Counted from the first letter of the stretch, positions 17,601 to 26,484 are shown. The stretch: DNA of 61,508 bases from Prevotella sp. (GCA_017428925.1 JAFRPY010000034.1:1-61508), one strand, 5' to 3'. Translations and numbers: made by a program. Notes: generated from the letters alone by a model not told the origin.

Positions 17601-18545
17601 AGGCATGAACTTATAGAAAGTCCCTTGATAGGGTAAGTTGGGAGTTCCATCAAACCACACATGCCAAAAGCCGTTCCAGTCAGATGTGTAGGCGACATAA
17701 TAGTCACCTGAACCGCCAAGAGGCTCTGCCAATGGAGCATTAAGGTTGCTTCCGAACTGAACGTCCATGAAGGGAACCGAAATCATATTATCCTCCATAC
17801 GGCCTTCGCCAGTAAAGGTAAAGGTCGTGCTGCTGGTATTGTTGTTGGTGTCCGGGGTGGTGACTACCGTATATGTAGCCACGGTCTGTAGCGTCTTGAT
17901 TTCGATGGTCTGGATGTAGGTATGTGCATCATTCGCCTTTATAATCATGTCGCCGTTCTGCGAAATAGTTATTTCCTGTCCGGACGGTATAGGAGAAAAT
18001 TTATGAGTATTATTATCGTTAGTGTCGACATAGTAACCATGAGCACCGCTACTGTATGTAATCGGAGTGGCTGCATCAGATGTATATGTTATCGTTACCT
18101 TGTCGCCTGCATGAAGGTTGCAGATGGCTAAATCTGGGGTATAATCAGTACCTGTACAATATAGACCTGAACTCGTCAGATACCATCCTCTGTCGTAGCC
18201 AGTACCTTGCCCCGTATATCTGAATGCAAACCTGCTGATGTCTTCTGTAATTTCTGTATTGTTCTCAGTATATACTAATTTGTCTGCATATAGACCGACA
18301 ACTGTAGTGTTGACTTTAATACCACTATAAGATGTTGACGACATGGTGAGTGTTCCATTGTTGGCACCCGCAGTACCAAAATGATAGGTGACCGTGTCGT
18401 AAGTGTATGCAGCCCATCCCTTTTGCGGCATGAGCAAACTTAACAGGAGAAGCAACAGGGTTGCGGAGACTTGTTTTGTTGAGGAGCCTTTTCTCCCCAC
18501 AATACGCTTTGTGGAGGAGGTGCCCCACGCGAATAGTTTTTTCAT
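14628..18545 (-). CDS. Giant secreted repeat protein with C-terminal sorting-type tail (copy A)
   Basis: The product is 1305 residues from the ATG at 18545; the frame is open to 18650, but the downstream Met gives a signal peptide (basic n-region, SATLLLLLLSLLMPQKGWA). The body is Thr/Ser/Tyr/Asn-rich beta-type sequence with YPYTWDFTD-like modules. No catalytic motif is seen. The end reads YYTLSGMKVNQ ... SIYVKNGKKVILK, the tail type shared by eight proteins here and reminiscent of type IX secretion signals. Its last ~250 residues closely match the 1640-residue paralogue encoded at 19176-24098. It is likely surface-exposed or released, possibly binding glycans or host factors. Confidence 0.78.
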   Translation of the reverse strand: MKKLFAWGTSSTKRIVGRKGSSTKQVSATLLLLLLSLLMPQKGWAAYTYDTVTYHFGTAGANNGTLTMSSTSYSGIKVNTTVVGLYADKLVYTENNTEITEDISRFAFRYTGQGTGYDRGWYLTSSGLYCTGTDYTPDLAICNLHAGDKVTITYTSDAATPITYSSGAHGYYVDTNDNNTHKFSPIPSGQEITISQNGDMIIKANDAHTYIQTIEIKTLQTVATYTVVTTPDTNNNTSSTTFTFTGEGRMEDNMISVPFMDVQFGSNLNAPLAEPLGGSGDYYVAYTSDWNGFWHVWFDGTPNLPYQGTFYKFMPSARGKLQMNGFLSGGSIYLYEVDESTGTYTQIASSSTSGTIMLPTNSWATLEKGKTYYVCDDPTNRSYNYFGLHDFTFTNEFYMNQSVVLANGATSGSVAVKGATRLDSYNIKSASSNIKTSGISVSFSGNSTSGSVDISGIAYNDNNADKGGVIIMDLELDAGNATLVVTIPYSAAKGHIWNFYDTSKSTNAGSGPLKIGKYSDTTSDLYRETAAGKWKYTYRVINNQQVGTHDPMYQSVELMDGNNAAYIWETEGLIFNTPTLKACLYNENDLNATAYTDRYVGILPGGSFTIPGLAAGDRVIIYMGSGDGSSSDVCFFNITGAQDAIGTNIDATKTYKAGGSIWNGDHDDYNLRGAYHFISTGGPMTFYMNGGSMTKIYSIEIYQGNHKFTVDAVRTTATYQNTAYNAYTYQFLNTYKDDANTTKNACYQLHYRGKGDVLKTPVVLYSSGTVSTDVSHLFYGTIVSANGNVNPYIFYKSTPGEIGMFRMRIETIEQGTEAYVADYGLQNVIVGYLEKKTYPYTWDFTDMLSYNESKIQTEITSSSAYTTNCGLTEFMNTGGYNAVEYWKQYSDTYGGYGIQIRNNDDVGSGELMNSWGSQLYAGGQFLTEASGLGITPRQNESKRNGRLRITNEGLHLYEQSGDYWRITIPEVPSTSAVYVRVKEISDRGTPSVTVGDASTALTYTKTLSGKEYVYAVKGTGADMVLYFRNAIVQKIAVSEDAKSVNALGYATESRAKEIDPELMGYMTGTGLKAYTVTSVNYGDEAGDIPTITLTAVSSDYLIGSATNYDHNAYIIYNTDAAVSGSKAVSAIDGGFHLFVPDMHDQSTVENGKTVLDVSETNGFKNHLRSWLPGSPTSDVLPQTYDVYTNYVLSSKGTNVYTGKTETGVERFRRVAANVVPGNNKAFLPLLTEKVKPSSNGASAKTMFAIVFVDDEQGTETTSLKGVESTVRTYNDDCYYTLSGMKVNQPQKGSIYVKNGKKVILK

Positions 18546-18742
18546 TTTGTAATGTATTTTATTGTTATAGTTTTTTCCAACAGACAACGTGCTGAAGATT
18601 TCGGGCGCAAAATTACAAAAATCTTCACCTACTTGACTGCATATCATCATAATCGCCCCGTTATTTCACCATTATTAAAAAAAAAAAACGGTTGTTAAGG
18701 ATTTGGTGGGCGATAGCGGAATGGAAAGGAAAGAAGATAGTC

Positions 18743-18806
18743 AAAGTAATTTAGACTAAATTACTTACCAATTTAGACTAAATTACTTTGTAAATTAGAC
18801 TAAATT
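18743..18806. repeat. 22-bp tandem array of AATTTAG-A-CTAAATT palindromes (copy B)
   Basis: Three palindromic units with 22-bp period, practically identical to 14180-14243. The duplication covers the surrounding ~220 bp, including the terminator and the 3' end of the small-peptide gene. Confidence 0.8.
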
Positions 18807-18843
18807 ACTTTGCAAAAGATTATCAATTATTGCAAGACCATAA

Positions 18844-18877
18844 AGGGGGCAGCTATGATTCATCACCGCTGCCCCCT
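18844..18877 (-). terminator. Terminator hairpin behind small-peptide gene (copy B)
   Basis: The same 10-bp AGGGGGCAGC/GCTGCCCCCT stem and loop as at 14278-14311, located about 50 bases past the stop of the second small-peptide gene. It separates this module from the upstream region of giant protein copy A. Confidence 0.65.
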
Positions 18878-18928
18878 CTGATATAATGAAAAAACTATAC
18901 TAATATCAGAAATGATTATCGAGCTGAA

Positions 18929-19123
18929 TTACTCTTCGTCGTCCCACAGACTCGGCTGAGTAGGCAGAACCTCCTCATCCTCAATGGCTGCCGACTCCTT
19001 GGCGTCCACCTCATGGGCTACGTTACTGTATGTGTCACCTGTGGGACTAGGTTCTTCCAAAACTGTACCGATGAGGTTAACACTCACTATCGTTGCCTCG
19101 GGCTGAATATATGTCTTTTTCAT
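18929..19123 (-). CDS. Small acidic companion peptide, 64 aa (copy B)
   Basis: The 64-residue product begins MKKTYIQPEATIVSVN and ends PSLWDDEE. It differs from copy A at only about ten positions, including one deletion (SLWGDDEE to SLWDDEE) and K/T and I/V exchanges, so the coding frame has been kept since duplication. It follows giant protein gene copy B by 52 bases. There is no signal peptide. Function is unknown; conservation of the pair favours a role tied to the giant protein. Confidence 0.7.
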   Translation of the reverse strand: MKKTYIQPEATIVSVNLIGTVLEEPSPTGDTYSNVAHEVDAKESAAIEDEEVLPTQPSLWDDEE

Positions 19124-19175
19124 CTTTTTGTAAGTTTATAAGTTTATGAGTTAATTTCTCATTGTCTCATTTTCT

Positions 19176-22100
19176 TCATTTCAAAACGACCTTCTTGCCA
19201 TTTTTCACATAGATGCTGCCCTGCTGGGGCTGGCTCACCTTCATGCCGCTCAGCGTGTAGTAGCAGTCGTCGTTGTAGGTGCGCACTGTGCTCTCCACTC
19301 CATTGAGCGAAGTCGTCTCGGTGCCCTGTTCCTCGTCAACGAAGACGATGGCGAACATGGACTTGGCACCGGCAACGGTACCGGTCGAGGGCTTCACTTT
19401 CGCGGTGAGCAGTGGCAGGTATGCCTTGTTGTTTCCAGCCACCACATTGGCGGCCACGCGGCGGAAACGCTCCACGCCGGTCTCTGTCTTTCCTGTAGCT
19501 ATGTTTGTTCCCTTTGAACTGAGCACGTAGGTGGTGTATTCCTTCTCACCCTCTGAGCCGCCTGTAGCAGTAACAACACCTTCTGTTTCGGTGTATGCGT
19601 AAGTCTGAGACATCACGTCGGTCTTTGGATTTGCCGGCAGCCATGACCTGAGCCCATTTCCAGAAACGCTGAGTGCAGTTTTCTTTGCACCTGTTGCTGT
19701 TGACATGTCGTGCATGTCGGGCACGAAGATGTGGAAACCGCCACCCACAGCGTTCACGGCCTTCGAGTCGTTCGCTGCCGCATCAGTATTATATATAATG
19801 TATGCGTTATGGTCGTGGTGTGTGGCAGCACCTATGACGTTGGTCGACGGAACGGCCATCAGCGTGATCGTAGGAATGTCGCCAGCCTTTTCGCCATAGT
19901 CAACGCTGTAAACGGTATAAGCCTTCAGGCCTGTGCCCGTCATATAGCCCATCAGCGCGGGGTCGATCTCGGTTGCACGGCTCTCCGTGGCATAGCCGAG
20001 GCTGTTCACGGTCTTGGCAAATTCAGAGACAGCGATCTTGTTGACTTCGCAGCCCTTGAAATGGAGTGTCACGTCGGCGGTAGAGGCATTGGCGGGCATC
20101 ATCATGCCAAAAGCGTAGCCGTTGAGTTGTGGTAGCGTTTGCTCTTCGCCGTTGCCGATGGAATATGTTGGCCACTGGGCATTGCTGCCAGGTGTGGCAT
20201 GTACATAAATGGCCTGGCCTGCTGCCACCTTGGGGATGACGAAGCTGAAATCGTCACTGACGCCCAGGCCGCCGTCTTCTGCATTTGCGGTGCCGTTGAT
20301 GGTCATCGACTTGTTGGCTGTCTCGTTGTGGATGATGCCGATACCGCCTGTCTCGTCGAACATCGTAGTGCCGCCATAGAGTTGGCCGCCCGGTGCGAAG
20401 ATATAGCCATCGTATTCGTCGGAATTGGTGCGCAGACCATATTCGTTCCATACTTTCAGGTCGGTATCGGTGACAATCCGTTCGTTACCGCTTGCGTCAA
20501 TACCGTTGGGTGCCTCCGTTGTTCCTGTAGCGACATATTTCTTCAGGTCGGTGAAGTCCCATGTGTAAGGATAGGTCTTCGTCTCGCGATAGCCCACGGG
20601 AACCATGCTGTAGGCATAGTCGGTGACGTAGGTGTCGTATTGGCCAATGGTTTTCACGCCTATCTTTGCCTTGAAGACACCAAACTTTGCTGTTGCTGGA
20701 GTCGTTGGCTGTGTCGTGAGACCATAATCATACCAATTATCGTTTTTATTAGATGATCTTACATCAAGGTCCGCGTTTGTCAGGTTGCCTGTCTTTGCCT
20801 CCTCGGCATGGTAGCCGAAAGGCTCGTTCAGTCCATTGTAATGGGCATGCAGCAGCACATCGTCGTTGGTATTGGCTCCCTGGGTGTTAAGAATGTAATA
20901 CTTGTTGTCATCATCGGGGTCGCCCAATACTTCGTTCTCGGTAATGATATCCTCGTTGCTGTTCTTGGCGTTGCGATAAATCTCGATGGTGTATAGTTTC
21001 AGGAGCTGGCCGTCGGTCACCTCGACAGTGGCGTCACCGGCTGCCTTTGCAACGAAATGATACTCTCCGCGTGGAACGTAGTGGTTGTTGGCATCCTTGA
21101 CGTCACCCGTAACGGGAGCGGAACCGCCGATAACATAATTGCCCGTAATCTCGGTTTGGCCAGTGGCATCATATAAGTTGGTGAAACGGAGCGTGGTGGT
21201 CTCGGAGGCACTCGACAGGTTGCCGTAGGTTCCCATCTTCATGACGATTCGGTCGCCGGCATCAAGGAGCGGGATGGTGAACCTGCCGCCCTTCATCAGT
21301 CCGATATAACGGTCCTTGAATGCTGAGGTTGGCAAATCGTTCTCATTGTAGATACCCATCATGTTGGCATTGGTAAAGAACACCAGTCCGGCCGTCTCGT
21401 GAAGCATGTCGGCATTGTCGCCCGCCATGTCGTAAACGCTCTTGAAGATGCGCTCCTTCTTGGCCTCGTTCGTTTCCATAATGTTTACGTAGGTGTCCAC
21501 CCAGTCGGCGGTCAGTCCGTCGGCCTTGTTCACCTCTTTGTACAGTTGCGATGCTTGGAACCAATTGGTGTCGGGATATTTTGCCGTGTAGCCGTTGTAT
21601 TTGCCAATGGCCAGTATGCCGTCGGTGCCTTCGCCGCCGTCGTAGAAGTCCCATTTCTTCACCTGGGTGCTTACAGCCGTGCCGTCAGGATTCTTGTTGG
21701 CTGCATCGTAGGCCACGGTGAGCACGAATGCGGCTTCACCGGCAGCGCAGTTGATATGTACTACCACGGCACCGCCCTCGTTCACGTTTGTACCGTCCTT
21801 GAATGTTATATCCTTAATGGTAAGGTACTGAGTGTCACTGCCGCCATTGGTTATTTCGGCTACAGCACTTTTAATGTTGCCAACGCACTTCACCAGAGGA
21901 ATCTGTTCTTTGTTCTCTTCCATCGTTTTGTATCTGCTATCCGTAGGATCGCTGCTTATCTCGCCCACAGTGGCCGTACCGCCGTAAATCGTTGCGGCAT
22001 TAGTCGCAGTCTGTGTGCCATTTGCAACCACTTTATACAACGGCTCAACGCGGAACTCAGGAATAAAGGTGTATGAAATAAGTCGGATGACAGGATGCTC

Positions 22101-24098
22101 GTGAGCGATATTCGTAGGCAGCGAGCACAGGTAATAGACGCCGTCCTTCTCCACGTCAACCGTGAAACGATAGAAGTTTGAGCCGTTCGTCCTGGCACCG
22201 TCAATTAAATTGTTTTCTTTCGTCACAGTAGGTTGATCTCCGGTTCCTGGGTATGTGCCGTCGGCTGTCTTCTTGTACCAGAATGCTGGCGTTTCCTGAG
22301 AGCCCTCGCAATAGAACTCCATAATCAGTCTTCCCTTTACTTCGGGGAAGAAATAGTAGTAGGAACCGTAGAGGGGATAAATGGTGTTGAACCAGTCGCC
22401 AGTGCTACCATTATAGCCGTTATTCATTTGGTAGTCGTTAGTTCCAACACTTTGTGTCTGACTGGCCGTGAACACCGACCATTCCTTTCCTGCAAGGCGG
22501 TCTTTCACCTGTGCAGCCGTAAATACGTGATAGGGAGCCTGAAGTTTTGCACCGTCAGGGTCAAAATTATTGCTCTCATCAATGATACATGAGGCACCAT
22601 AATAAGTGTTGCCGTCGCCCGGATTTCCGAGGTTTCTCACAAAAGTCATGTCATTCTCTGCACCGAAACGCATGGTGATATAGGGAACGGCTCCGCGCTT
22701 ATCTTCCAGCACGCCAGGACCTGTCAGTCTATATGTGTAACCCGGAGTTCCCTCATACGGAGTAACGGTCGCTGTAGCCTTTTGGTAGTTGGCATGGATG
22801 ATGGTGACAGAACGGATCAGCGTGTGACTGGGAATATTGATAGATACGTCGCCATCGCTTGACATCGTATAATAATTTGTGCCATAAATGGCATTGCTGC
22901 CAGAATAAGAGTCGGCAGGTGTCAACCCATTCACGCTTCCCGATACCAGGAATGGTGCGGCACTTGTTCTCGGTTCACGGTAGTATTCAATGTTGAACTG
23001 GTCGCCTGCTTTCAGGTGGTGAATCCAGAAACAGGTAGCATCGTCAGACTTGTTGTAAAGTCCGACACCCTCGTATGAACCGCTTCCATTGTTGTCGATG
23101 TCCCAACATTCGCTGCGGTTCACGCTGAAGCGCAACTCGCGGTCGAGCCATGAATAGTAAGTGGTCTTAGGCGCCTGAAGAGGATTCTGTCCTGTCCAGC
23201 CCTTTTTAACCTCTATAGATTCGAGGAACGGGCCGTTGTTATCATTGAACAGGGTTGACGACCATGTGATGGTTTTTGAATCAATAGGAGCACCTGTTAT
23301 TTTGATAAGTTTCATCTGGCTTACAAACAGGGCGGGAGTCAGTGTGTGACCAATGTTAGTACCAGAAGGCAAGCCATAGCCCATGCTGATGGTTACTTTT
23401 GCGGGACCGGTTCCACCCTGTTCTGTACTTAGGATAGAAAACTCGATGGTGTGGGTGGTCCATCCGCTTGAGCCAGCACCCATCCACTCCGTACTGTTGT
23501 CTGTAACTGTTGCGCCACCATCAATCTGGACATAGAAAAGGTTATCGTAGGTATGAGACTGTGTTTCGCTGTTTACGTTTTGCACATCGTAAGTCAGCCT
23601 GTAGGTGCCCTCGGTGAGATTGGTTGACGTCTGCTGGGATATTTGTGCTTGACTGTTTTCCCATCGTGCCTCAATACCGAAACAGTATTCCGTCGCCTTG
23701 TGGTAAGTGTCTGTTGTTGACGTGAATGTCCTGAGGTTGTTGTCATTACTCGAGCCAAGCGTGTAAGAGCATGTGCCGATATTGCCATTGGTGGTGACAC
23801 TGAAACCAGAATTGTCCCCTGTAGTCCATCCGCTAAGACTTGAGAAGTCGATGTTGCTTAAATAGTCGTTTGCATTGAAAGTGGGGTCAGTGTAACGGTA
23901 GTACTCATGCATACCGAACCAGTGCTTTTCCTTGATTACTGGTTCCCATGCCTTCACCACTTGTGGCAAAAGCGAGAACAAGAGCGACAACAATAAGGTT
24001 GTGGAAATTTGTTTTGCTGAGAATGATGTATTCCCTGCAACATTACTTTTGAGGGTTTTGGAGGAAATTACCCCCCCCACTAATAGTTTTTTCATCAT
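19176..24098 (-). CDS. Giant secreted repeat protein with C-terminal sorting-type tail (copy B)
   Basis: The product is 1640 residues with a long basic n-region followed by a hydrophobic signal segment (TTLLLSLLFSLLPQVVKAW). It shares modules with copy A: WDFYDGG/KIGKY blocks, a YNENDLPTSAFKDRYIG segment, YPYTWDFTDL, and a long C-terminal block ending YYTLSGMKVSQPQQ ... IYVKNGKKVVLK. It carries about 330 extra residues, mainly N-terminal. No enzyme motif is seen. TACCTTTG (24158-24165) lies about 60 bases upstream. It is likely an exported surface protein or adhesin-like protein. Confidence 0.78.
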   Translation of the reverse strand: MMKKLLVGGVISSKTLKSNVAGNTSFSAKQISTTLLLSLLFSLLPQVVKAWEPVIKEKHWFGMHEYYRYTDPTFNANDYLSNIDFSSLSGWTTGDNSGFSVTTNGNIGTCSYTLGSSNDNNLRTFTSTTDTYHKATEYCFGIEARWENSQAQISQQTSTNLTEGTYRLTYDVQNVNSETQSHTYDNLFYVQIDGGATVTDNSTEWMGAGSSGWTTHTIEFSILSTEQGGTGPAKVTISMGYGLPSGTNIGHTLTPALFVSQMKLIKITGAPIDSKTITWSSTLFNDNNGPFLESIEVKKGWTGQNPLQAPKTTYYSWLDRELRFSVNRSECWDIDNNGSGSYEGVGLYNKSDDATCFWIHHLKAGDQFNIEYYREPRTSAAPFLVSGSVNGLTPADSYSGSNAIYGTNYYTMSSDGDVSINIPSHTLIRSVTIIHANYQKATATVTPYEGTPGYTYRLTGPGVLEDKRGAVPYITMRFGAENDMTFVRNLGNPGDGNTYYGASCIIDESNNFDPDGAKLQAPYHVFTAAQVKDRLAGKEWSVFTASQTQSVGTNDYQMNNGYNGSTGDWFNTIYPLYGSYYYFFPEVKGRLIMEFYCEGSQETPAFWYKKTADGTYPGTGDQPTVTKENNLIDGARTNGSNFYRFTVDVEKDGVYYLCSLPTNIAHEHPVIRLISYTFIPEFRVEPLYKVVANGTQTATNAATIYGGTATVGEISSDPTDSRYKTMEENKEQIPLVKCVGNIKSAVAEITNGGSDTQYLTIKDITFKDGTNVNEGGAVVVHINCAAGEAAFVLTVAYDAANKNPDGTAVSTQVKKWDFYDGGEGTDGILAIGKYNGYTAKYPDTNWFQASQLYKEVNKADGLTADWVDTYVNIMETNEAKKERIFKSVYDMAGDNADMLHETAGLVFFTNANMMGIYNENDLPTSAFKDRYIGLMKGGRFTIPLLDAGDRIVMKMGTYGNLSSASETTTLRFTNLYDATGQTEITGNYVIGGSAPVTGDVKDANNHYVPRGEYHFVAKAAGDATVEVTDGQLLKLYTIEIYRNAKNSNEDIITENEVLGDPDDDNKYYILNTQGANTNDDVLLHAHYNGLNEPFGYHAEEAKTGNLTNADLDVRSSNKNDNWYDYGLTTQPTTPATAKFGVFKAKIGVKTIGQYDTYVTDYAYSMVPVGYRETKTYPYTWDFTDLKKYVATGTTEAPNGIDASGNERIVTDTDLKVWNEYGLRTNSDEYDGYIFAPGGQLYGGTTMFDETGGIGIIHNETANKSMTINGTANAEDGGLGVSDDFSFVIPKVAAGQAIYVHATPGSNAQWPTYSIGNGEEQTLPQLNGYAFGMMMPANASTADVTLHFKGCEVNKIAVSEFAKTVNSLGYATESRATEIDPALMGYMTGTGLKAYTVYSVDYGEKAGDIPTITLMAVPSTNVIGAATHHDHNAYIIYNTDAAANDSKAVNAVGGGFHIFVPDMHDMSTATGAKKTALSVSGNGLRSWLPANPKTDVMSQTYAYTETEGVVTATGGSEGEKEYTTYVLSSKGTNIATGKTETGVERFRRVAANVVAGNNKAYLPLLTAKVKPSTGTVAGAKSMFAIVFVDEEQGTETTSLNGVESTVRTYNDDCYYTLSGMKVSQPQQGSIYVKNGKKVVLK

Positions 24099-24157
24099 AA
24101 TTGTTAAATCTGAAATTATTTTTTGTTATTATAGTTCGTGAATAATCTAATCGGCCG

Positions 24158-24165
24158 CAAAGGTA
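24158..24165 (-). promoter_or_regulatory. -7 promoter box of giant protein gene copy B
   Basis: TACCTTTG on the minus strand matches TAnnTTTG about 60 bases upstream of the start codon, giving a ~50-base leader. A convincing -33 partner is not seen. Confidence 0.5.
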
Positions 24166-24341
24166 ATATTAATTGTAAAACGTACATTAATTCGGGCGTT
24201 TTCATTTTGTTGCTATATGTAACATTCCGCTAAAATGACACACTGCCGCTCGAATTTGATACTTTCCGACATGTTTTTGTGTTTTTCGCCTGCTTTTCTT
24301 TTATTTTTGCATAAATAATAGGTTTTATTCAAAATTATGCT

Positions 24342-24349
24342 TATCTTTG
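24342..24349 (+). promoter_or_regulatory. -7 promoter box of the helicase-associated-domain gene
   Basis: TATCTTTG lies 48 bases before the ATG at 24398; a second match (TATTTTTG) is at 24302-24309. The boxes support a start at 24398 rather than the upstream in-frame ATG at 24347, which overlaps the box. Confidence 0.45.
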
Positions 24350-24397
24350 CACATCTATCAGGGAAATCATAAAACAATTGTAGAAAAAGTCGGCATT

Positions 24398-24628
24398 ATG
24401 AAGCATGAGGAACGTTGGCAGAGGCATTACGATGAGGTCATGCTGTTCATGGAGCAGAACCATCGTTGCCCTTCAAGACACAGAATGGAGGATCGCAAGA
24501 TGCTCAATTGGTTGAAATACAACAGGAAACAGATCTCGAAAGGTCTGTTTCCTGAAAATAGGGTTGAGCGTTTTAACAAACTGCTCGAAACAGCCAGGAA
24601 ATATCACAGGCTGAATCAGTATGGATAG
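24398..24628 (+). CDS. Stand-alone helicase-associated (HA) domain protein
   Basis: This is a 76-residue basic protein whose pattern W..HYDEVMLFMEQNHRCPSR ... D.KMLNWLKYNRKQ ... R...FNKLL resembles the helicase-associated domain, a small helical, probably nucleic-acid-binding module normally found in arrays behind helicases. Here it stands alone, divergent from giant protein gene copy B. A role in nucleic-acid binding is inferred from the family only. It is followed within a few bases by a GC-rich palindromic repeat. Confidence 0.65.
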   Translation: MKHEERWQRHYDEVMLFMEQNHRCPSRHRMEDRKMLNWLKYNRKQISKGLFPENRVERFNKLLETARKYHRLNQYG

Positions 24629-24631
24629 AAG

Positions 24632-24668
24632 AGACCCACCCCCGACCCCTCCCGAGGGGAGGGGGGAG
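24632..24668. repeat. GC-rich palindromic repeat (CCCCTCCC/GGGAGGGG family)
   Basis: An ACCCACCCCCGACCCC arm is followed by CTCCCGAGGGGAGG. It lies between the stops of the HA-domain gene and the convergent GH5 gene. The same family recurs at 29056-29088, 39727-39776, 52261-52453, 54763-54876 and 55060-55167. Confidence 0.75.
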
Positions 24669-24700
24669 ATTCGATTAATTCGATTAATTCGTTGTTTTTA

Positions 24701-25837
24701 TTATTCCGTCAGCAGGTCGACAAGTCCCTTGTCCTTGAAGGCGTGCTTCTTCTGGTCCCAGAATCCGAAGTCGGCATCGTAGCACCATGTGGTCCAGGCG
24801 ATGTTGTTCTCCTTGAAAACGGTAAGCATGTCCTTGGTCCACTTGTAGGCCAGTTCGCGGTCGACAGGCTCATATACGCCCCATTCACCGCAGAACAGCT
24901 GCAGGTTATACTTCTTGGCAGCCTCGATGGCATCCTTGAAGTCGGCACGGATTCGGTCGATATTCCACTCCTCTGTGGTGAATTTGTTTTCGTCGATGAC
25001 CGCCTTGACGGAGTCGCTGGCAGCCTCGTAGTCTTCCTTCGACACGAGCACACCGGGATAGTTCACCTTGCCGGTATACTTGCCGATGGGTGTCCACCAT
25101 GCACCATAATGGGTGAGAATCATCGGGTTGTAATAGTGGAACGAGAGGATGATGTTCTTGTCGTTCTCGGGCACCTTCAGGTACTTGATGGTACCGTAAC
25201 TCTGCCACATATTTGAGCCAATGACGAGGGTGCGCTGGGGCTCACGCTCGCGCAGGGCCTTGTGAACCTTGGCAATGAGCTGGTTCCACTGCTCGTGGTC
25301 TTCGGCAACAGGCTCGTTCATGAATTCGTATGCCACGGAGTCAACGCTGTAACCTTTCAGCACATCCGACAGCTGATACCACATGTTGATGAGGTCTTGC
25401 TGTGACTTCTCAGAGGTGAACAGCGTATTGGCATCGCTGCTTCCTTCGTTGACGGCATTGAAATAGTGGGAGCGGATGATGTGCAGGTCGACGATGGTAC
25501 GCAGATGATGCTTTTCGGCCCAGTTGATGGCATTGGTCATCAATTCCCAAGCCTCGGGCAGCTTGTTGCCCTCTTCATCCCAGAACTGCACCTCGTCGAT
25601 CGGCAGGCGCACGAAGTCGAAGCCCAGTGAATCCAAACGAGCGAAGTCGTCTTCCTGGATATGCAAGCGACGTGCCTCGCCACGGTCTTCGTTGTTCTGT
25701 GACAGCCAGTGGCTGATGTTGGTACCGCGTTGGATGCGGAAATTGTTGACTTCTGCGTCTTCACTCTTGTTCGTGCATGCTGTCAGCGCCAGCACTGCCA
25801 TGGCAACGACTGCCAAAGAATAAACGATTTTCTTCAT
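24701..25837 (-). CDS. GH5 family glycoside hydrolase lipoprotein (endoglucanase-like)
   Basis: This 378-residue lipoprotein has a signal peptide ending in the lipobox LTAC (Cys21), so it is probably anchored in the outer membrane or periplasm. The TIM-barrel core shows the GH5 marks: RLPID, VDLH, the acid/base Glu175 in EFMNEPV and the nucleophile Glu318 in FCGEWGVY. It is likely to cleave beta-1,4-linked glucans or mannans. The frame opens at 25888, but the ATG at 25837 gives the signal peptide and lies downstream of TATATTTG (25886-25893). It is monocistronic, with no SusC/D pair nearby. Confidence 0.88.
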   Translation of the reverse strand: MKKIVYSLAVVAMAVLALTACTNKSEDAEVNNFRIQRGTNISHWLSQNNEDRGEARRLHIQEDDFARLDSLGFDFVRLPIDEVQFWDEEGNKLPEAWELMTNAINWAEKHHLRTIVDLHIIRSHYFNAVNEGSSDANTLFTSEKSQQDLINMWYQLSDVLKGYSVDSVAYEFMNEPVAEDHEQWNQLIAKVHKALREREPQRTLVIGSNMWQSYGTIKYLKVPENDKNIILSFHYYNPMILTHYGAWWTPIGKYTGKVNYPGVLVSKEDYEAASDSVKAVIDENKFTTEEWNIDRIRADFKDAIEAAKKYNLQLFCGEWGVYEPVDRELAYKWTKDMLTVFKENNIAWTTWCYDADFGFWDQKKHAFKDKGLVDLLTE

Positions 25838-25885
25838 AGTTTTATGAGTTTTTATAAGTTGATAAGTTTCATAGTTTTGATTTTG

Positions 25886-25893
25886 CAAATATA
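25886..25893 (-). promoter_or_regulatory. -7 promoter box of the GH5 gene
   Basis: TATATTTG on the minus strand is 48 bases upstream of the ATG. A TTTG lies 23 bases further up (25917-25920), slightly beyond the usual spacing. Confidence 0.5.
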
Positions 25894-25944
25894 AACAGAA
25901 AATCCGAGATTATCAGCAAATTATGAAAAAATTTTTGCTTTTTT

Positions 25945-25969
25945 GGTCGCTGCGCTCGAAATTATTTTT
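25945..25969. repeat. Partial copy of the GGTCGC..CTCGAAATTA repeat end
   Basis: The GGTCGCTGCGCTCGAAATTA stretch, followed by a T-run, resembles both ends of the inverted-repeat element at 54895-55055. It lies in the divergent promoter region of the GH5 and aroQ genes. Confidence 0.45.
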
Positions 25970-26023
25970 TTTTATGACGGAATTTTCGTAACTTCGCCGC
26001 CGATACAAATGATTGCAGACAAT

Positions 26024-26440
26024 ATGAAGATTTTAATTCTCAACGGACCTAACCTGAACTTGTTAGGAACACGCGAACCAGGTATCTACGGCAGCAGCTC
26101 GTTCGACACCTATCTGCCTGATTTACAGAAACGTTTCCCCCAAGTTGAGATTTCCTATTTCCAGAGTAATATCGAGGGGGAGATGATTAACAAAATGCAG
26201 GAAGTGGGATTCACGTTCGACGGCATCGTACTCAATGCTGGTGCCTACACGCACACCAGCGTGGCACTTCACGACTGCATCCGCTCGCTGAAATGCCCAG
26301 TCATAGAGGTGCATATCAGCAATGTGCATGCCCGCGAAGAGTTCCGCCACAAGTCGATGATCAGCAGCGCCTGCAAAGGAGTGATTGCCGGGTTCGGACT
26401 GGACAGCTACCGACTGGCTATTGAGGCGATGGTTAAATGA
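26024..26440 (+). CDS. aroQ: Type II 3-dehydroquinate dehydratase
   Basis: This 138-residue enzyme catalyses the third step of the shikimate pathway (3-dehydroquinate to 3-dehydroshikimate) in the cytoplasm. It has the family signature ILNGPNLNLLGTREPGIYG at the N-terminus with the catalytic Tyr, the NAGAYTHTSVALHD block and EVHISNVHAREEFR with the catalytic His/Arg. The length is normal. The ATG at 26024 is preferred over upstream in-frame codons because translation from there begins exactly at the conserved MKILILNGPN. TAACTTCG (25989-25996) is a near -7 box. Confidence 0.93.
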   Translation: MKILILNGPNLNLLGTREPGIYGSSSFDTYLPDLQKRFPQVEISYFQSNIEGEMINKMQEVGFTFDGIVLNAGAYTHTSVALHDCIRSLKCPVIEVHISNVHAREEFRHKSMISSACKGVIAGFGLDSYRLAIEAMVK

Positions 26441-26451
26441 AGAATTTTCGT

Positions 26452-26484
26452 TATGACGGGATGACGTTATGACGGGATGACGAC
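26452..26484. repeat. Period-8 ATGACGnn repeat downstream of aroQ
   Basis: Alternating ATGACGGG and ATGACGTT units fill the gap between aroQ and the O-methyltransferase gene. A longer degenerate run of the same type follows the methyltransferase at 27125-27223. Confidence 0.6.
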
